From NCBI RefSeq assembly GCF_027622855.1, contig NZ_JAPZVR010000004.1:66021-130020 (forward strand): a stretch of 64,000 nucleotides of DNA, in the 5' to 3' direction. Below are positions 24,982 to 32,341 of the stretch, piece after piece; position 1 is the stretch's first letter; each line of letters starts with the position of its first letter. The notes under the pieces are model-generated. The model had not been told where the DNA came from and searched no databases. It saw only the letters and a list, made by a program, of their open reading frames with translations. This stretch comes from Glycomyces algeriensis. Lineage in GTDB: Bacteria; Actinomycetota; Actinomycetes; Mycobacteriales; Micromonosporaceae. The position numbers were made by a program, and so were the translations under genes.

Positions 24982-26505
24982 ATGCGACTCCGTTCTCTGC
25001 TGCAGATGCCCGAGCTGGGCTTGACCCTGGTCTCGGGCCGCCACCATCTCGACCGCGAGATCCGCTGGGTCGTGCCGACCGACATGCACGACCCGCGCCG
25101 GTACCTCTCGGGCGGCGAACTGGTCCTCACCGGGCTGATGTGGCGCCGGGCCGAGGACGACTCGGACGCGTACGTGCGCAACCTGATCGCGGCGGGTGTG
25201 ACGGCCCTCGGCGCGGGCGACCACCCCGAGTTCCACTCGGTCCCGGTCGACCTGGTCGACGCGTGCGCCCGCCACGACCTGCCCCTGTTCGCCGTGGACG
25301 CGGCGGTCGCGTTCGCCGAGATCACCGAGCGGATCGTGCAGCGGCTCTCCGTGGGCCGCTCCGGGGACCTCGCCTCCCTGCTGGACCGGCACCGGCGGCT
25401 CATCGCCGCCGACGGGATCGGGCAGATCCTCGAACTCATCCGCGCCGAACTCGGCATGGAGTGCCAGGTGCTCTCCCCCACCGGGCGGGCGCTGCGCGGC
25501 GGCCTGGAGCTCGGCGAGACCGACCGGGCCGCGGTCGTGGCCCGCGCGCACGCCTCGGAGCGCCTGCCGCAGAAGGTGACCCTCGACCGGCACCGCGCCT
25601 ACTCGGTGTTCGGCATCGGCTCGACCCTCCACACCGGCCGGTTCCTCGTCATCGACGACGACCACACGCACTGGGCGCCCGAGCGGCGGCTCGTCGCCGA
25701 GCAGCTCGCGGCCCTCCTCATGCTCGAACTCGACGACCCCGCCGTGCGGCCCGCCCCGCACGTCGAACTGGTCGCCGCGCTGCGGGAGGGCCGGATCGAC
25801 GAGCACCTGATGCGCTCGGCGGGCCTGCCGGTCGGCGGCACGGTCACGGTCATCGCCGCCGTCGGCGAACCGGCCGCCCTGCGGGAGGTCGCGGTCGCGG
25901 AAGCGGTCGCCGGCCAGGCGGGCGATCCGCTGGAGCCGCCCGTCGCCGCCTGGGCCACGATCGGGGACGAGACGGTCGCGGTGCTCGCGGGCCCCGCCGG
26001 CTCGGCCGAAGAGCGGCCCAAGCTGTTGGACTGGTCCCGGCAGTGCGCGAAGGTCCTCTCGGGCCTGGGCGGGAACGGGGCCGTGAGCATCGGCCTCGCC
26101 GACCCCGTGCGCTCGCCCGCGGGCCTGTGCGGCGCCCTCGAGCAGGCCCGGCACACGGCCGCGCTCGCGCAGCCGCGCCCCGGCGGCGTCGACATCGCCG
26201 AACCCGACCACCTCGTCTCGCACCGGATGCTGCTGGCCGCCGTCCCGGCCGACGTCAGCAAGGCGTTCCGCACCCGCGTCCTCGACCCGCTGCTCGAATA
26301 CGACGCCCGCCACCGCTCCGACCTGCTGCCGACCCTCCGGCGGTTCCTCGAATGCGACGGCTCCTGGCGCCAGTGCGCCGCGAGCCTCCACCTGCACGTC
26401 AACACCGTCCGGTACCGCATGCGGCGCGTCGAAGAGCTGACCGGCCGCGACCTGCGCAACCCCCTCGACCGGATGGACCTCGCCCTCGCGGTGAGCCTGG
26501 AGTGA
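24982..26505 (+). CDS. pucR: PucR-family transcriptional regulator
   Basis: A 507-residue regulator of purine catabolism. The N-terminal PucR domain (about 1-120) begins MRLRSLLQMPELGLTLVSG. A GGDEF-like/CdaR-type middle region follows. The C-terminal helix-turn-helix is CAASLHLHVNTVRYRMRRV, then LTGRDLRNPLDRMDLALA. The ATG at 24982 begins the family N-terminus. It is divergent from the uraD-led operon, with a PucR-box-like palindrome between, and likely controls both directions. In Bacillus, PucR senses allantoin-type intermediates; the effector here is unknown. Confidence 0.93.
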   Translation: MRLRSLLQMPELGLTLVSGRHHLDREIRWVVPTDMHDPRRYLSGGELVLTGLMWRRAEDDSDAYVRNLIAAGVTALGAGDHPEFHSVPVDLVDACARHDLPLFAVDAAVAFAEITERIVQRLSVGRSGDLASLLDRHRRLIAADGIGQILELIRAELGMECQVLSPTGRALRGGLELGETDRAAVVARAHASERLPQKVTLDRHRAYSVFGIGSTLHTGRFLVIDDDHTHWAPERRLVAEQLAALLMLELDDPAVRPAPHVELVAALREGRIDEHLMRSAGLPVGGTVTVIAAVGEPAALREVAVAEAVAGQAGDPLEPPVAAWATIGDETVAVLAGPAGSAEERPKLLDWSRQCAKVLSGLGGNGAVSIGLADPVRSPAGLCGALEQARHTAALAQPRPGGVDIAEPDHLVSHRMLLAAVPADVSKAFRTRVLDPLLEYDARHRSDLLPTLRRFLECDGSWRQCAASLHLHVNTVRYRMRRVEELTGRDLRNPLDRMDLALAVSLE

Positions 26506-26544
26506 ACGCGGCCCCGCCCGGGGCCGCGCAAAAGGGGGGAACAC

Positions 26545-27150
26545 ATGAAGAACACCGCGGGCCTGGTGCTCGCCGCCGGCGCCGGACGGCGCTTCGGCGG
26601 ACCGAAGGCCCTGGCCGAGTTCGACGGCCGCAGCCTGCTCGACCGGGCCGTCGCCACCCTGCACAACGGGGGGTGCCGCCAGGTGCTGGCCGTGCTCGGC
26701 GCGGGAGCCGAGCAGGCGCTCGCCGCCGCCACGGAGGCGTTCACTCCCGTCATGAACCGGCGCTGGGGGCAGGGGCTCTCGACCTCGCTCAAAGCGGGGC
26801 TCGCGGCCGTCCCGCAGCGCTACGACGGGGTCGTCGTGACCCTGGTCGACCAGCCGCGGATCGTCCCCGAAGCGGTCAGGCGCGTCATCGGCGCCGCCGA
26901 GGAGGGCGCCGCGGTCGCGGTCGCCGTCTACGCGGGCCGGCGCGGCCACCCGATGTACTTCGCGCGCGAGCACCTCGACGCGATCGCCGCCGGCGCCGTG
27001 GGCGACCGGGGCGCGCGGGACTTCCTCGCCGCCAACCCGCACCTGGTGCGGGAGGTCGAGTGCCCCGGCGACCCGCTCGACATCGACACGCAGGCCGACC
27101 TGGAGGCGCTGACGCGGCCCGCCGGCGGGCCCCACCTCATACCGAGCTAG
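26545..27150 (+). CDS. mocA: MocA-like molybdenum cofactor nucleotidyltransferase
   Basis: A 201-residue MobA-like NTP transferase. The nucleotide-binding motif LVLAAGAGRRFGGPKAL is at residues 7-23, the acidic metal motif TLVDQPRI is near residue 93, and GHPMYF follows. Such proteins beside xdh genes (PucB in Bacillus, MocA in E. coli) make the cytidylated molybdopterin or otherwise mature the cofactor. It follows pucR by 39 bp with an AAGGGGGG ribosome-binding site, so it probably shares the pucR transcript. Confidence 0.88.
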   Translation: MKNTAGLVLAAGAGRRFGGPKALAEFDGRSLLDRAVATLHNGGCRQVLAVLGAGAEQALAAATEAFTPVMNRRWGQGLSTSLKAGLAAVPQRYDGVVVTLVDQPRIVPEAVRRVIGAAEEGAAVAVAVYAGRRGHPMYFAREHLDAIAAGAVGDRGARDFLAANPHLVREVECPGDPLDIDTQADLEALTRPAGGPHLIPS

Positions 27151-27207
27151 ACCGCCTCAAGAGCCCCGTGCCGCTGCCAGCGTCGTCAGTGGTGCGGTCA
27201 CCAGGTG

Positions 27208-27615
27208 CTAAGCGGCGAACCAGAGGTCGATCTCGCGCTTCGCGGACTCCTCCGAGTCCGAGGCGTGGATGAGGTTCTGCTGGTTCGACACCGAGAAGTC
27301 GCCGCGGATCGTGCCCGGCTCGGCCTTGCGGCCGTCCGTCGCCCCGGCCAGCTTGCGCACCACCGGGATCGCCTCGTCGCCCGAGACCACCAGGCTCACC
27401 AGGGGCCCCGACGTCATGAACGTCTTCAGCCCGTCGTAGTACTCGCGGCCCACGTGCTCGGCGTAATGCGCGTCCGAGAGCGCCCCGTCCATCGTCCGCA
27501 GGCGCATCTGCTCGACGCGCAGCCCCTTGCGCTCCAAGCGGGACAGGACCTCGCCGATGAGCCCGCGCCGGACCGCGTCGGGTTTGATCAGGACGAGCGT
27601 GCGCTGTTCGGCCAC
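27208..27615 (-). CDS. ndk: Nucleoside diphosphate kinase
   Basis: A 135-residue enzyme that balances NTP pools through a phospho-His intermediate. TLVLIKPDAVRRGL opens the protein. The catalytic His is in NLIHASDSEESAKREI near residue 115. The start is GTG at 27615 with AGGAG upstream, which gives the usual length; longer frames do not match the family. In many actinobacteria ndk follows valS-folC-DUF4233; here it is separated from them by foreign-looking genes. Confidence 0.97.
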   Translation of the reverse strand: MAEQRTLVLIKPDAVRRGLIGEVLSRLERKGLRVEQMRLRTMDGALSDAHYAEHVGREYYDGLKTFMTSGPLVSLVVSGDEAIPVVRKLAGATDGRKAEPGTIRGDFSVSNQQNLIHASDSEESAKREIDLWFAA

Positions 27616-27741
27616 GGGAGGACTCCTCGAAAGTGTCAGTCGGATTCTGGCTGCCATCGTAAGGGATGTTGTGTCCGTTGCCTCACCCACGTACGATTCA
27701 CGTGCAACCCGGTTCTCCCAGTTGTGGATGAGGTGTCCCCG

Positions 27742-29328
27742 ATGGCACGTGGCAGTCAACCGCCGAGGCCGGCCCCACGGCCTTCCAAGGCGCCCAGCAG
27801 GGGCGGCGCGAAAAGCGGGGCCGCACGCGGAGGCGCGAAAGGCGGCGCGAAGGGCGGCGCCCCGAAGAAGGCGCAGCCCGGCGTCCGCAAGGCCGCGCCC
27901 GGCAAGCCGATGCCCCGCACCGCACGCCAGGCGGCGGGCCGGGGCGCGACCGCCGAGCAGCTGCGCCAGCAGCGGCTCATGCTCGACCAGCAGCGCCGCT
28001 CGCGCGAAGCCCGCTGGTGGGCGATCAACCAGCACGCCCTGAAGGACCTGCACTCGCGGCAGCACCACTCGGCGGGCGGCGAGGCGATCGGCACGACCCT
28101 CAACGGCGACAGGCGGATGCGGTGGCGCACCTCCCACGCGGTCGGCGCCATCACTTTACTGATCCTCTCCTTCTTCCTGGCCTCCATGGCGGTCGGCGCG
28201 CAGAGCGTCGGCATCGCCATCACCGCGTTCGCCTGCTTCGCCGGGTGCATCGCGTTCGTCACCGTCGAGCACTCCGCGCGCCGCTTCCCGCAGCCCGTCC
28301 CGGCCCCGCCGCTCATCGGGCAGCACCGGCTCGAGGACCTCATCGTCGAGGACGACCCGCCGCGCCCCGCCGCGGTGCGGGAACCCGCCGCGAGCTCGCT
28401 CGACGACCTGTTCGAGCCGCCCGCGCGCCCTGAGCCCGCCAAGGCCGAGGCCCCGGCCGCAGCGGCGGCGGCGCCCGCGCCGGTGTACGCCACCGCGCCC
28501 GCCGTCGTGATCGTCGAACCCGCTGCGGCCGAACCGGAAGCGGTCGCGACCGCCGTCGTGCCCCCGCCGGGGCGCACGCTCATCACCGAGCCGATCGACG
28601 CCGAACTCATCGACGACGAGGACGACGAGCCCGCACCGCCGGCGCCCGTCGCCGAGTCCGCGCCCCTGCCGAACGACCCGCCGCCCGACCGCGTGCCGCC
28701 CGGGGCGTTCACGCTCCCGACCGACCAGGTCGGCGGCGACGCGCCCGGCACGCACGGGAGCGCCGCCGAGACGGCCGCACCCGCGCCGCCGGCGGACCCG
28801 CCAGGTTCGCAAGGGGCGCCGACGAAAGGGCCGATCGCCGAGGCCGTGACCAAGCTCAAGGCCCCGTCGCCGCCCCGGCAGCGGACCTCCGCCGAAGGCA
28901 GCAGCCTCGCCGACGACCTCGCCGAACTGCTCCTCTCCGAGCAGCGCCTCAACGCCACCGACGTCACGGACGTGGCCGCCACCCTCATCGTCGCGGACCT
29001 CCAGCGCTCGGTCGAGTTCTACACCGACGCACTGGGACTCCACATCGCCGACCGCACCGACGAGGCCGCGATCCTCGACGCCGGGTTCGGCAAGATCCTC
29101 CTCTGGGAGCGCCCGGACGCGCCGCCCGGCGAGACCGGCGTCATGCACCTGACCTTCGAGGTCGGCGACATCGACGCCACCTTCGCGGAGATGAACCAGG
29201 CCGGCGTCGAGTTCCTGCACCTGCCGCGCACCGCGCTGCTCGGCCAGAACTACGAGATGCGGGCCGCGGCCTTCCGCGACCCCGACGGCCACGGCCTGGC
29301 CATCACCGAGCACCGGGAGCGCGACTAG
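27742..29328 (+). CDS. Two-TM membrane protein with C-terminal VOC domain
   Basis: A 528-residue protein of unknown function with a mosaic build. Residues 1-75 are basic Lys/Gly/Ala/Pro-rich (GGAKGGAKGGAPKK). Residues 76-130 are Gln/Arg-rich. Two transmembrane helices lie at about 134-152 and 155-175. Residues about 190-400 are disordered Pro/Ala/Glu/Asp-rich. Residues about 410-528 form a glyoxalase/bleomycin-resistance (VOC) domain: VAATLIVADLQRSVEFYTDA and DPDGHGLAITEH. A VOC domain tethered to the membrane through a long linker is unusual. Both termini should be cytoplasmic if the two helices form a hairpin. The ATG at 27742 has GAGGTG upstream. It is divergent from ndk and 38 bp before the SCO2521-like gene. 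Confidence 0.85.
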   Translation: MARGSQPPRPAPRPSKAPSRGGAKSGAARGGAKGGAKGGAPKKAQPGVRKAAPGKPMPRTARQAAGRGATAEQLRQQRLMLDQQRRSREARWWAINQHALKDLHSRQHHSAGGEAIGTTLNGDRRMRWRTSHAVGAITLLILSFFLASMAVGAQSVGIAITAFACFAGCIAFVTVEHSARRFPQPVPAPPLIGQHRLEDLIVEDDPPRPAAVREPAASSLDDLFEPPARPEPAKAEAPAAAAAAPAPVYATAPAVVIVEPAAAEPEAVATAVVPPPGRTLITEPIDAELIDDEDDEPAPPAPVAESAPLPNDPPPDRVPPGAFTLPTDQVGGDAPGTHGSAAETAAPAPPADPPGSQGAPTKGPIAEAVTKLKAPSPPRQRTSAEGSSLADDLAELLLSEQRLNATDVTDVAATLIVADLQRSVEFYTDALGLHIADRTDEAAILDAGFGKILLWERPDAPPGETGVMHLTFEVGDIDATFAEMNQAGVEFLHLPRTALLGQNYEMRAAAFRDPDGHGLAITEHRERD

Positions 29329-29366
29329 CCGAAGCCTTCCCGCCCGAGCGAACAGGAGCGAGCGCC

Positions 29367-30389
29367 ATGCTCATCGTCGGCGAGATCCACACCGCGCTGC
29401 TGCCGCACTCGCGCCCCCTCACCCCCGAGGAGGCCCGCGCGGCGCTCTCGCTCGCGGTCGGCGAGGCGGTGGTCCAGTGGGCGCGCCCGGTCCCGCACAC
29501 GGCCTCGCCCGTGCTCCTGCACGGCGTCGACTGCCGACTCCCCTTGGGGCCCAAGCCCGACAGCCACCACACCGACGAGGACGACCGCAACGGGTCCCTC
29601 CGGGCCGTCGGCTCCGTCTCCTCCCGCGCGGTCCTCACCGGCGGGCAGCTCCTCCAGGGATCCGCGTGGGCCGCGATATCCGACTCCGAGCATCCGCGGC
29701 GCCGGCCGTGGTCGCACTACCTCGCCAGGCCCGGCACCCTCGAGGCCATCGGCAGGTTCGAACCCCACCGCCTCGCCGAGGGCTACCTCATCGCCGAACG
29801 CCGCGCCGACCGCGCGAAACTCCTCGACACCGCCGCAGTCGCCCGCCACTCCATCCACGACGTCCTCGCCCGACCCATGTTCGACCAGCGCCCGCCCATC
29901 AAGACCGGCTCCACGCGGCTGCGCTGGGTCGCGATCACCGACCCCGGCAGGCCCGCCTCGGTCGCATTCCGCCTGGCGGGCAACGACAGGCGCCGCCTGC
30001 ACATGGTCACCGGACCCGTCGACCCCGAGCAGGTGGCCGCCGCCGCCGAGGACCTCGCGGTCCACGACTGGCTGCTCACCGCCGTCGCCGCCCGCGTCGC
30101 GCTCGCGAAGATCGGCGAGGACTCGCGGCACACGCTGCGCACCCTCCGGCCCGTCGTCGACCACCTCCTGCACCTGTGGTCGGCCGGCGCCCGCACCGCA
30201 GCCGACCTCGAGTTCATGTGGGACGCACTGGAACGGCGACCCGGCCTGACCCGGCAGTGGACGACGATGACCGAGCGCGTGCGGTCCCAGATCGACTACG
30301 GCGCGGCCGATCTCGCCGCGCAGATCCTCGACCTGATGGAGCAGCGCCAGCGCCAGGCCGGCGGGCCCGGCGGCGTGTTCCACCGTTAG
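29367..30389 (+). CDS. SCO2521-family-like protein, unknown function
   Basis: A 340-residue soluble protein without signal peptide or membrane segment, beginning MLIVGEIHTALLPHS. I assign it to the family named after Streptomyces SCO2521 from its overall character and from its neighbours (SCO2522-, SCO2523- and SCO2524-like genes); no catalytic motif is visible. It is mostly helical near the C-terminus (residues about 215-330). Its stop codon overlaps that of the convergent SCO2522-like gene (TTAG at 30386-30389). It probably shares a transcript with the membrane-VOC gene upstream. Confidence 0.65.
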   Translation: MLIVGEIHTALLPHSRPLTPEEARAALSLAVGEAVVQWARPVPHTASPVLLHGVDCRLPLGPKPDSHHTDEDDRNGSLRAVGSVSSRAVLTGGQLLQGSAWAAISDSEHPRRRPWSHYLARPGTLEAIGRFEPHRLAEGYLIAERRADRAKLLDTAAVARHSIHDVLARPMFDQRPPIKTGSTRLRWVAITDPGRPASVAFRLAGNDRRRLHMVTGPVDPEQVAAAAEDLAVHDWLLTAVAARVALAKIGEDSRHTLRTLRPVVDHLLHLWSAGARTAADLEFMWDALERRPGLTRQWTTMTERVRSQIDYGAADLAAQILDLMEQRQRQAGGPGGVFHR

Positions 30390-31381
30390 AGCGGGCCCTG
30401 GAAGATGTAGCTGAGGCGGTCCACGAGCTCGTCGGGGAGGACCAGGCCCTCCCGCTCGGCGGACTTGCGGATGATCTCGACCGCGCTCGCCTCGGGCCGC
30501 ACGGACCCGCAGATGACCCGCACCGCGTGCTCGACCTCCAGGTAGTTCACCGAGAGGATCGAGACCGTGCGGTAGGCGGGGAACGGGAACGCCTCGGGCT
30601 CCAGCTGCAGGATCGGCGGCATGGCCTCCCACGTCTCGGGGAAGCGGGCGCGCGCCGGGCGGCCCGGGTCGTGGCCGTGCTCATCCGGGACGACCTCGGC
30701 CACCGATTCGGGCACGCCGATGCGCCGGCCCTGGTTGCGCAGCACGCCGAGTCGCAGCAGCTGCCAGACGGCGGCGAGCATCGGGCAGGACCAGCGCCGG
30801 CCCTGGTCGGTGTCGCTCCAGAGCTCGACGTCGAGGAACACCGAGTGGTCGCGTTTGGCGTTCTGGCTGGGCGGGCGCCACTGGTCTGGCGCGCCCATCG
30901 CGATGCCCTTGGGCCTGGGGCTGGGCACGCCGTTGCACAACCAGCCGGAGCGCGACACCGTGGGGCGGGAGCCGTTCGCGCCCGGCGGCGGCTCGAACAC
31001 GATCCGGTCGGCCACGAGCCCGGCGAGCTGCAAGGGCCCCATGCGGGCGCACGCGGATTCGCGGGCGAGGTAGTCGATGCGCAGCCCGGCGTCGGCCGCG
31101 GCCTCGCTGATGACGCTGATGAGCTCCTCGGGGGCCGGCATGCCCTGCTGGCTGTAGTCGTCGACGAGGTAGCAGGTGCTCACGCGCGGGCGGCGCCCGC
31201 CGAGGCGCTTGGAGAGGGCCTCAGTGGTGCCGTGGACCCAGGCCGCGGCCGAGGCCATCTCGGCCTTGAGGGTGTCGGGCCGGGCGAGGTCGTCGGCGTA
31301 GAGGTGGCCGACCTCGATCGACAGGTGCGACATGCCGAAGCGTTCGGTCCGCTGCTTCGCGCTGGTCTCTTCGTACGTCAT
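30386..31381 (-). CDS. SCO2522-family-like protein, unknown function
   Basis: A 331-residue soluble protein. The segment FGMSHLSIEVGHLYADDL near residue 15 looks like the family start, so ATG at 31333 is an alternative. Further on are STCYLVDDYS and VFLDVELW. The middle part resembles a nucleotide- or amino-acid-processing alpha/beta fold, but I cannot name one. It is third in a minus-strand run after SCO2524- and SCO2523-like genes, with 13 bp between. Function unknown. Confidence 0.65.
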   Translation of the reverse strand: MTYEETSAKQRTERFGMSHLSIEVGHLYADDLARPDTLKAEMASAAAWVHGTTEALSKRLGGRRPRVSTCYLVDDYSQQGMPAPEELISVISEAAADAGLRIDYLARESACARMGPLQLAGLVADRIVFEPPPGANGSRPTVSRSGWLCNGVPSPRPKGIAMGAPDQWRPPSQNAKRDHSVFLDVELWSDTDQGRRWSCPMLAAVWQLLRLGVLRNQGRRIGVPESVAEVVPDEHGHDPGRPARARFPETWEAMPPILQLEPEAFPFPAYRTVSILSVNYLEVEHAVRVICGSVRPEASAVEIIRKSAEREGLVLPDELVDRLSYIFQGPL

Positions 31382-31394
31382 GGGCGTGGTCCAC

Positions 31395-32339
31395 TCAATC
31401 GATGCCGCGGGCGATGGCCTCGAGGCCGGGCGCGAACAGCTCCTCGGCGGAGCGCACGGCCAGCTCGGAGAAGGCCTTGACGGTCTCCTGGTTGGCGATG
31501 TCGAGCGTGATGGTGTCGGCGTCGGTGATGATCTGCTCGCGCCACTGCAGGACCGGGTCGAGCGGGACCGACCCGAGGAGGTTCATGCGGCCCAGTTTGA
31601 GGCGGGCGGCCATCTGGTGGAGGTCGGCGTCGATCTTGCGCAGCCAGCGCACCTGGGTGGGTTTGAGGCCGGAGAGGTCGGCGCCGTCGGGGTCGACGAC
31701 GGCCGTGCGCACGTAGCGGATGGAGGCGAGGAGCTTGCGCTGGTAGTCATCGCCGAGGCCCTTGCTGGTCTCGATGAGGCCGCGTTCGCCGTAGACGAGG
31801 GAGTGGGCGGCGATGACGTGCTGCTTGGTCCAGCGGTGGTAGACGATCCACCGCCAGGGGAGGTTGGCGAGTTCGGGGCGGGCGGTGGCGGCCATGACCA
31901 TCTCGGTGGCGTGGGAGCGGCCCGCGGAGAGGTCGACGATGACGAGGTCGAATTCGCGCGAGAGCTCCTGGAGGAGCTTCACACAGCGGTCCACTGTGGT
32001 GTCGTCGCCGGGGAACTCGGAGCCGTCGGCGTCGCCGGGGCAGAGCACGAGTTCGCCCGCGCCGTCGGGCCTGGCCTGGAGTTCGGCCCGGTCGGTCGCC
32101 GACCACACGGAGTGGCGCTCGGGTTCGGAGGCGAGGTCCTGGAGGTACTCGTGGACGCCGTTGCCGGTGGTGCCGTGGTCGAGGTCGTCGATGGCGAAGA
32201 TCGCGCCGGCCGTGGGCGATCCGAAGTCGAAGTCCACATAGCACACGTTGGCGCCCTGGAGGGCGCGCCGGTAGGCCAGGTTGGACGAGGACACGGAGCG
32301 TCCCGTGCCGCCCTTGTCCGAGGTCGCGAACAGCAGCAT
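31395..32339 (-). CDS. SCO2523-family-like variant P-loop protein (ParA/MinD-type)
   Basis: A 314-residue ParA/MinD-like NTPase relative. The deviant Walker A reads KGGTGRS at residues 9-15: the signature Lys9 is kept, but the phosphate-contacting Lys is Arg14. A switch region has YVDFDFGSP, and Walker B reads LVIVDLSAG near residue 130. The K-to-R change suggests binding without normal hydrolysis or an altered cycle. No DNA-binding domain or amphipathic tail is obvious. It is embedded between SCO2524- and SCO2522-like genes and follows the former by 2 bp, so the products probably act together. Confidence 0.8.
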   Translation of the reverse strand: MLLFATSDKGGTGRSVSSSNLAYRRALQGANVCYVDFDFGSPTAGAIFAIDDLDHGTTGNGVHEYLQDLASEPERHSVWSATDRAELQARPDGAGELVLCPGDADGSEFPGDDTTVDRCVKLLQELSREFDLVIVDLSAGRSHATEMVMAATARPELANLPWRWIVYHRWTKQHVIAAHSLVYGERGLIETSKGLGDDYQRKLLASIRYVRTAVVDPDGADLSGLKPTQVRWLRKIDADLHQMAARLKLGRMNLLGSVPLDPVLQWREQIITDADTITLDIANQETVKAFSELAVRSAEELFAPGLEAIARGID

Positions 32340-32341
32340 CG

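Noticed and set aside
29755-29775. tRNA T-arm-like GGTTCGAACC
   Set aside because: It lies inside the SCO2521-like coding region and no acceptor, D or anticodon arm can be built around it. A similar match at 1728 lies in ileS.
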